Positions 57,063 to 64,000 of a DNA stretch of 64,000 nt are shown here, one piece after another. A program made the position numbers and the translations under genes. Source of the stretch: Cranoglanis bouderius (Eukaryota; Chordata; Actinopteri; Siluriformes; Cranoglanididae); contig CM042543.1 in assembly GCA_023630585.1 (NCBI GenBank), positions 18,761,760-18,825,759 of the forward strand, written 5' to 3'. Under the pieces are notes generated by a model. The model did not search any database, had not been told where the DNA came from, and saw nothing but the letters and a program-made list of their open reading frames with translations. How positions within the stretch are numbered: position 1 is the stretch's first letter; every line of letters begins with the position of its first letter.

Positions 57063-58199
57063 CTTCCTTGTGTCTCTCTCTCCTATATACAAGTCACATA
57101 ATTGAACTGGAACAGTGCCAGACTCCAGCCCCCCTAGTCTGCCTGTTTCACCCGAAGCCCCTGGCCTCACCTGCTCAATACCTTATTAGTGTCAGGATCT
57201 GTGGAGAGCCATTGCGGATTAACGAGAGCGATATGAGATTGATTTCTGCCACGACAGATGAAATTGGGTTCTGCTCTTCTATCTGTATATATGCGTGTGT
57301 ATATCTATAAGTCTGCACACTCGGGTACAAAAGAAAGTATGGTTTTACACAGAGTGTACAAAAGAGAGTATGGATATTCAGGAAATGTGGGTTTGTTTGG
57401 TGGGGTTTTGTGAAAAATAAATATTTTCTGCAAACTCAGGTGCTAATACGTGTCTATACATTGTATTTTATTCATTCTTTTTCACTATCATTCTAAATTC
57501 AAAGACAATATACAGGCAGGTAAGGACATTTAGAAAATGTGATCTCAAACTCAGATTTGCAGAGTAATTATAAGCAGCAATAATTTGTTTCAGCATACAC
57601 AGAAATTCAGGGCTACGGAAGACTACAGGGGAGTCTGTATGTTTTGCACATGGCAGATGATGATAAACGATAAAGATGCAGAACATTTGTTTTTACGATA
57701 CCTGTTTACTGTTAGGGTTTGTCTTTTGAATGATTAAACAGTAGAACAGCGGGCTGTAATTAACAAAATAGCAGGTTTCGTTAAAGAAATTAAATGTTTT
57801 AAAGAGTTTATGATTAAAAACGTTCAAAATAATATGTTTGGCATAAATAAAAATTTATGCTGAAAGGACATCAAATAGCAATGTATGTTTTTCAATTACA
57901 TTTATTTTAGTAAAACAAATTTGCTTTAAAATTGTAATACCAATACAGTAATAGGTAATATATCTATGCATTGTTGTAAATAAAAATATATTACATTGGT
58001 TGTACTGGAACAGTGGGAATGTATTGGTCAAAATCTGTGTGATGTCATACTGATCAAATATAAAAGCACAGCAGACTGTGGAGTAGTTGAAGACAGGCTT
58101 GTAATAGCAATAGTAGTAGAGTAGTGGTAGTAGTAATGTATTATGTGTGTGAATGGCTGTAGCTGGCCTGTAGGCAGAGTCTGAGCTTGTTGTAGTGTG

Positions 58200-58440
58200 A
58201 TTTCCTGGAGTGTTTTTGTCAGAGTGTGGCCGTGTGTGATTGCCTCTCTGTCGCCAGTGTCAACCGAGGATAATGCTGTGGCCGCCCTCCCTGCCACAAA
58301 ACAGTATCAGAGCAATCCAATTTCTCTTTCTCTGCAAAGATGGAATAATTTGCCAGGGGGACAACGCGTCTGGGGTCTAGCCGATGATAAACCGCTGTTA
58401 AAAAACAGCTATTACTAGAGGAATTGGGTTAGAGGAGGTT
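58200..58440. promoter_or_regulatory. Candidate conserved non-coding element
   Basis: Repeat-poor balanced-composition stretch with GGATAATGCTGTGGCCGCC and GGGGACAACGCGTCTGGGG, and a GCTGTTAAAAAACAGC palindrome at 58393-58408. No coding signature. Inference from composition. Confidence 0.3.
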
Positions 58441-59309
58441 GACCACAGCCTCCGTCGTAACACAGCAGAACATGGAGGATTGCTCACAAACAAGTTGAGC
58501 AATAGATAACCAGGGCTAAATTTTAGGGGGCCAACCAGCAATTTAGGTAAAAAGACAAAATGATCAGCAAATAAAAATGAGCTATGAAGCTACATATGTT
58601 AAGGGCTTATCTCTCAATGCACAGTGATTTACATTTATGACAGACTGTTTCCAGTTAATCTGAGAGTAAATACTATCAACAGAAATCATCTACAACAAAA
58701 TATTTGCAAAAGTGTTAACAAAACCAATAACGCAGTGCTAACGTTACACACCAAAACACTTTAAAATAGAAATCAGAGTCAAGGAATCAGGTGTGTGCCA
58801 CTTGCCACGACAAAAACCCCAGCTAGACGGAGAGCTGTGAGGGCGCACACAAAATACAAGGAGCTCTCCAAAAATCACAGAGTTTTCTTTGGCAACAATT
58901 AACAAGCATAAATGCCTAATTGCTTTCAGGTGTCTTGCTCCCTGCATTTTCCTCTCGACAAACTGTGACACTGTCACTAGAAGGGGGTCAGAAGTGATTT
59001 CTGTAGATGCTGGCCTTGCAGGAGATGAGAGCAGATCAGGGCAGGGGTTGGGGGTGCCAGAGTAATCAGGATGAGAAACACACCCCTGCCTTTCAGCGCT
59101 GTGAGTCGTACAGGCCCTTGTAGACGAATGGGTCAGAGATTAGACATCATGCAGACAGAGACCTCCGGTGTGCAGACTAATTCACCCACACATGTGGTTA
59201 TGTGTTTGTGAACAATGTGAGACACATGACAGGTTATATTTTATGAATACGAGAACATCTTTGCAAAAGGTTGAGTCATTTTATAGTAGTTGGATTTACT
59301 TCATAATTA

Positions 59310-59540
59310 TTCATTTATTCAACTGTAGTAATCACTGGTCATGGTGGATCTGGATCCCATCCTGGGAACACTGAGTGTGAAGTGGGATTACTCCCTGGGC
59401 AGGGCACCATTCAAACACTCTTTCACATGTAGGGGCAATTGATTGTAGCATCCACCTACCGCCATGGTTTTGGGAGGTAACCAGACAAACCGGAGAAAAC
59501 CCACACAAACACTGGGAGAACATGCGGAACTCCGTACTGA
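59310..59540 (-). repeat. SINE/LINE-tail fragment
   Basis: Shares GGGAGAACATGC, ACCGGAGAAAACCCAC-type and GGGGCAATT segments with the SINE body at 50437 and the tail at 40376. The tail side (TTCATTTATTC) is at the left, so it lies on the - strand. No tRNA head is visible. Confidence 0.55.
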
Positions 59541-61429
59541 CAAATAAAGCCATGTGTCTGACCAAAAAAATATCTAAATCTGACAGTATTGATGACACTT
59601 TTGTGAAAGGCTCATAATCCAAATTAGAACTATGACTTTTTATATGCTTTTACAAATACTTTGAAGTTTAACTTGTTTTCAGATGTAAGCTATCCATTTC
59701 AGCTGATAATCTTGACCAGCCCTCAGGCCTCTAAGTGATTTCCAGTGGCTGATGGAGTGGAGCTGCATGTCGAGGGTAGTGCAGTGGTGTGTGTGTGTGA
59801 GTCGCAGGGATTCATGGCTGTCCAGCAGGGGGGGTTGGCAGTTAGAGGAGAGGACCAATGGCTGAGGATGTGTGGCTAAGTGTCTCATCAGCATCCTACT
59901 CAGGCTCCAGGCCCACGCTCAAACTGCACCCTGACTTGATTGTAATTGCTTGAATTCGTCTCCTGCTGCTCCATCCTGGCAATATAACTGCCACATTTTA
60001 ACCCCAGAGAGCCTAGCTCACGCCACATAGCTCCAGTGCTGTTAGAGGGTCATTGCGTCAGACTCCGCTATAGGGAAGTTTGGAATGCTTACATGTTCAA
60101 ACTTAACATGGTCACATATGGACAGCACTATATGTACACATAAATAACAGGCTGGAAATAGGGTGCAGATTTCACAGCACATTCATGATATCAGAAAAAG
60201 TGTTACATCCCTGAAAGTGAAAACAGCAGTTAAATACATCTGGAGTAATGTTACTGTATGTTAAAATATTTGTTCAAAATAGGCAATTTTTTGATGATTC
60301 AAAATACCTGCATCTAATGTGCAGGCAATAATGTACTTCTGAATATATGTGTATTTATATATACTTTTTTATGTAAGTAGAATAACATATCTGACTTCCT
60401 GGTGCATGGCGGGGAGTGTGCGGCTTCTGACTGGCAGGGTTAACTTTAGAACTTCCCTGTGGTGTTGCTCTCTCTGTGATAATAGCTACTGGCATAATGA
60501 AGAGCAGCCTACTAGCCAACAGGTGGTCCTTTTTAAAGAGCCCAGCCACTGCACTCAGGCTAGGGGAAAAAAACACTATGCTAAAATGTGTCAGAATCTA
60601 ATGTTCTGCAGGATGAAAAACCTGTTTTTCTCCTCTTTGTTCAGCGCTAGAGATTCAGCCTTGTTCCTTATTGTTCCCTACACAAACGAGCAACAGTCTT
60701 TTTTGACATGGAGCCATGGGGGAAGAAAGACTGAGGCTGACTAGTCACAGCAGGGCTGGGGAGGATTGGGGGGTGGGGGTAGGGGTGTGTGGGGGGGTGC
60801 TTCTTCGCTTCTTCTTTCTGAAGGGCTGAAGCCTATTAAGAGTTTGTGAGTTATGAATGGTTATGAGTCTCTCCCTCTTCCTCACACAATGTAAGAGGAC
60901 ATTGGGGGGGGGGTCTGACTGGCTTTTCTTGGAGACTGCCAAGAAGTCTTAATCACATCCACTGGGAACAGAAGAGATATCACATGGGAGAGAAAGAGCA
61001 CGAAAGTGTGGGACAGTGAGAAACCAGAGGGCAAATCAGGGCGGAAGTACCTATTGCCACAAGCAGAATGGAGGAGTAGAGTGGAGTGGAGTAGGTGGGG
61101 GGTGGAGTACAGAATAAATCCTCTTGGACTCAAAAACAGATTTGGTTGCCTTTAACATCAGTAATATGGCTGTTATAATAAAACTAACAATTTACCCAAA
61201 ATGCTATATTTCTCTGTAGGCATATAAGTCTTATGACTTCCAACAGTCAAAATGTCCTTCTTTTTTTGTTTAGTTACCCAAAACAACTCTGGTCATTAGA
61301 GCTGAACATTTAAGGGACCATTTATTATTATACCTCAAATAGATACTTCTGTGCTGTGTTGCTTCCAAAACTAGTGACAAAATGCTGGACTAATTTTTTT
61401 AATTAATTCATTAATTTATTAATTAATTA

Positions 61430-61472
<43 letters not shown>

Positions 61473-62130
61473 TTTATTTTTTTTTATTTTATTTTTTTTA
61501 CAAAAGATAAAATTGACATTCATTGAGTGGTCCTTCACCTGCCTATTAAGCTGCTTTCTCAACTCAAAGGCTATGGGTCGAATGGATCCTTGCCAGGCAT
61601 ATCTACGAACAAAAGCTTTTATTCACATCCATAATCCATCTGTTATTGTGCGACCAATTTGTTCTCGTTAAGCCACATAAGGGTCTCAAGACAGACACAA
61701 AAGTTCCACTGTGAACAATAGCCAACTCCCCGTTTGCTTTGTCCATGCCTTCAAGCATGCACCTCCCATGGTGCATTGCAGGCCTTTTTCTGGCTCAGAA
61801 AAGTGAGAGTAGAGGAAACAGTATTGGCTGAACACCTGGAATAGACAGCTTTCACTTCCCTTCTCACTGGAAGATGAGATTGCAAGCCCTCACATAGAAA
61901 ACTATGACAAGTCTTGTGTTTTGACAAGCCCACACTTGGGCACATTTGATAACTTGTCAGAGTGGAGAGGCTGGAGCGGGAATGTAAAGCTCAATTTCCA
62001 GGAAGAGAGCTCTAAAGTATAGCACTCACACTAAAAATAAATTAACCATTTAATTTAACAAAAGAAAAAATGGACATAACTTGGCAAAGTCCTTTGCAGT
62101 CACCAGTCACCAGCCCCAAGTGTACTCATA
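59541..62130. other. Intergenic, nothing recognised
   Basis: Unique sequence with small G and T runs near 60770-60915 and an (ATT)n run at 61424-61472. No gene is supported. Confidence 0.45.
61430..61475. repeat. (ATT)n microsatellite
   Basis: About 14 ATT units followed by T-rich sequence. Confidence 0.9.
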
Positions 62131-62138
62131 CTAGAAGT

Positions 62139-62298
62139 ACAGGGTATCCCAAAAGTCTCCATACATAGGGGGCTATGTATGTTCGTGGACGTCCACTTCT
62201 TGGTTGGGCCGCAACAATTCCAGTCTTTTTAAATTTGTTAATAAGTTTGGCAACATTGTTGTGTGTGATGTGCTTGCCATTTGCTTGCCAAGTATACC
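62139..62298 (-). mobile_element. Mariner/Tc1-like terminal fragment with HTH
   Basis: The left end TACAGGGTATCCCAAAAGTC faces a coding remnant on the - strand: HITHNNVAKLINKFKKTGIV and AAQPRSGRPRTYIAPY (HTH plus linker). Same family as 42395-42730. The right half is replaced by MITE copy 4. Confidence 0.65.
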
Positions 62299-62834
62299 TA
62301 CAGTACTGTGAAAGGTAATAAACAAAAGTTTTAGGCACCCTGTTTTTTTTTAGTACAAACTTTGTTATAGATTTTTTATTTTATGACTTCTACATTATCA
62401 AGTCAAAACAAAAACATTTTAGATTCCCAAACATTAGTTTTCTAGCACAAAATTAAATGTTACAGAAAAATGTTTGCATGTCATTAAAGAAAGCAGCATA
62501 TTACGTAAGAGACCACAATGAAGGCTGAAACACAATGAAGGCTGCTGGGTTTTGCCGCAAAAATAAGAAGCAAGTGCAAAAGTCAAAGTCTCCAGAAGAA
62601 CTGTGGCTGGTTCTGCAAGATGCTCAATAAAACTTACCAGCTCATTTCCTTATAAAACTGCACAAATTGTACTGGAGACTACATTAATACATTAATTTTT
62701 TGTCACACAAATATTGACTTTGTTTCATTTACTACTGTTTACTGCTCTTTACTGTATTTTTTTTTTAAATGCAGAAACATTTAATTTCATACAGCATTTC
62801 TCTGCATGTGCCTAAGACTTTTGCACAGTACTGT
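62299..62834 (+). mobile_element. TTTTAGGCAC-family MITE, copy 4
   Basis: Same body as copy 1. The left terminus is interrupted: TACAGTACTGTG is followed by about 12 extra bases before AAAAGTTTTAGGCACC. The right end CAGTACTGTG runs into an A-rich stretch and then a long TA repeat. It abuts a mariner-type HTH fragment on its left. Confidence 0.75.
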
Positions 62835-62845
62835 GCAAAAAACAA

Positions 62846-62851
<6 letters not shown>

Positions 62852-62922
<71 letters not shown>
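62852..62922. repeat. (TA)n microsatellite
   Basis: About 34 TA units, starting shortly after MITE copy 4 ends. Confidence 0.95.
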
Positions 62923-62923
<1 letters not shown>

Positions 62924-62967
62924 TTTATATTTATACATATTATTTAACTAAAATATCTTTGTTAAAT

Positions 62968-63288
62968 ATAGGTGTGCAACAATTATTGGCACCCCATGAA
63001 TTCATATGAGAAGTATATTCCCATTGATATTTGACATTTTTTCAGTACACCTGGGTGACTAGGAACAGGAAATTGTTAAACTATGACTTATAAATATGAG
63101 GTAACACATAGGTCAAATTCCCTTAGACATTCATTACAATGGGTAAGACCAAGGAATATAGCTGTGATGTGCGACAAAAGGTTGTTGAGCTTCACAAAAT
63201 GGGAAGTGGCTATAATAAAATAGCACAATTATTGAAAATGCCCATTTCCACCATCAGGGCAATAATTAAGAACTTCCAAAATTTATAG
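62968..63288 (+). mobile_element. Tc1 5' end with transposase N-terminus, truncated
   Basis: TATAGGTGTGCAACAATTATTGGCACC begins near 62968. The ATG at 63139 opens MGKTKEYSCDVRQKVVELHK, then MGSGYNKIAQLLKMPISTIR, then AIIKNFQNL and a stop at 63286-63288. This is the first HTH of a Tc1 transposase. The rest is cut off by the next element. Confidence 0.75.
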
Positions 63289-64000
63289 AAAAGAATCACC
63301 CCCCTTTAAAATAATCACATTTTGTTGCTTTTCAGTCTGAAATGAAGACGGACACAGTTTTTGTTTTATCCAGCTGTATTTACTCAGTGCAACTTATAAC
63401 ATCCAAGTGAAAGATATAACACCAACATGTCAGAAAAAATAAAACAAATTAAAAAAAACAGAATCACTGTGTTGGAAAAAGGATCACTCCCTTGCTTTAA
63501 TTTGCCTTAATTTTTTAATTACACCTTTTGCTTTAATTATAGCCTTTAGTCTGTTGGGATATGTCTCTACTAACTTTGCACATCTAGACTTTGCAATATT
63601 TGCCCACTCTTCTTTGCAGAACTGCTTAAGTTCAGTTAAATTTGATGGTGACCATTTGTGGACTACAGTCTTCAAGTCATTCCACAGATTTTCAATAGGG
63701 TTTAAGTCTGGGCTCTGACTAGGCCATGCAAGGACATTCACCTTTTTCTCTTTCAACCACTGTGTGGTTAGTTTTGCTGTGTGCTTTGGGTCATTGTCAT
63801 GTTGGAAGGTAAACCTTCTTCCCATTGACAACTTTCTGGCAGAGGGCAGCAGATTTTCCTCAAGAATTTGACCATATTTTGTCCCATCCTTATTTCCTTC
63901 TATCTCCAGTCCCTGCTGCAGAAAAACACCCCCATAACAGGATATTACCACCTCCATGCTTTACTGTAGGAATGGTGTTATTTGGATGGTGAGATGTATT
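63289..64000 (-). mobile_element. Antisense Tc1 element, continues beyond window
   Basis: The terminal region 63291-63420 matches 14958-15090. The left-most bases of the terminus (CAGTGGGT seen at 14950) are missing at the junction. The transposase lies on the - strand and runs off the right edge. Confidence 0.75.
63484..64000 (-). pseudogene. Tc1 transposase, C-terminal part, frameshifted
   Basis: The - strand shows HPNNTIPTVKHGGGNILLWG in one frame at the window edge. A base loss near 63905-63925 then shifts to the frame giving GNKDGTKYGQILEENLLPSA, RRFTFQHDNDPKHTAKLTTQ, WPSQSPDLNPIENLW and a C-terminus AKGVIKKLRQIKARE. The second Asp and the Glu are 34 residues apart. The first catalytic Asp lies outside the window. 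The listed frame starts at an internal ATG that is not the true start. Confidence 0.75.

Larger units (their letters stand above)
55230..58200. other. Intergenic with TA and CT microsatellites
   Basis: No gene seen. (TA)n of about 45 units at 56519-56609. Poly(C)/(CT)n at 57025-57062. Confidence 0.45.

Overview
The window is vertebrate nuclear DNA, almost certainly from a ray-finned fish. The evidence is a GT-AG intron/exon gene for a vertebrate kinase, many degenerate Tc1/mariner DNA transposons, hAT-like and palindromic non-autonomous elements, fish-type LINE and tRNA-SINE fragments, and very long TA, CA and CT microsatellites. Repeat families with AAGCAGCTTTACAGA and TTTTAGGCACC signatures suggest an otophysan fish such as a catfish or characin. 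That is inference from memory, not a test. I see no bacterial operon, CRISPR array, rRNA or tRNA gene.

Positions 1-18169 hold the only host gene I can support: the 3' three quarters of rps6ka5 (MSK1, mitogen- and stress-activated kinase 1) on the + strand. Fourteen coding exons (1365-18169) join in one frame with no stop. They give 675 residues, from the hinge of the N-terminal AGC kinase domain to the nuclear-localisation/Ser-rich tail and a TGA stop. The first exons lie upstream of the window. One intron appears to use a GC donor (5385). The introns carry Tc1 copies, a MITE ending 18 bp before a splice acceptor, an inverted pair of interspersed repeats around four exons, a hAT-like element inside a GT microsatellite, and a nested Tc1.

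Positions 18170-64000 are the 3' flank, about 46 kb with no convincing host exon. Mobile DNA dominates several parts: an almost complete Tc1-type transposon with DD35E spacing (22218-23764), an antisense LINE with its YADD box deleted (29591-31650 or beyond), an antisense Tc1 remnant (33540-34560), two palindromic elements (35954-36801 and 38129-38813), a stack of three Tc1/mariner remnants (42395-44756), a tRNA-derived SINE (50437-50675), a LINE 3' end (54680-55220) and a chimeric Tc1 junction at the right edge (62950-64000). Between them lie repeat-poor islands (around 25430-26050, 45700-46130 and 58200-58440) that look like candidate conserved non-coding elements. No conservation test could be run.

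I found no clear undescribed gene system. The most notable points are the DD35E transposon whose ORF lacks an ATG, transposons placed against rps6ka5 splice signals, the GC-AG intron, and the palindromic elements.
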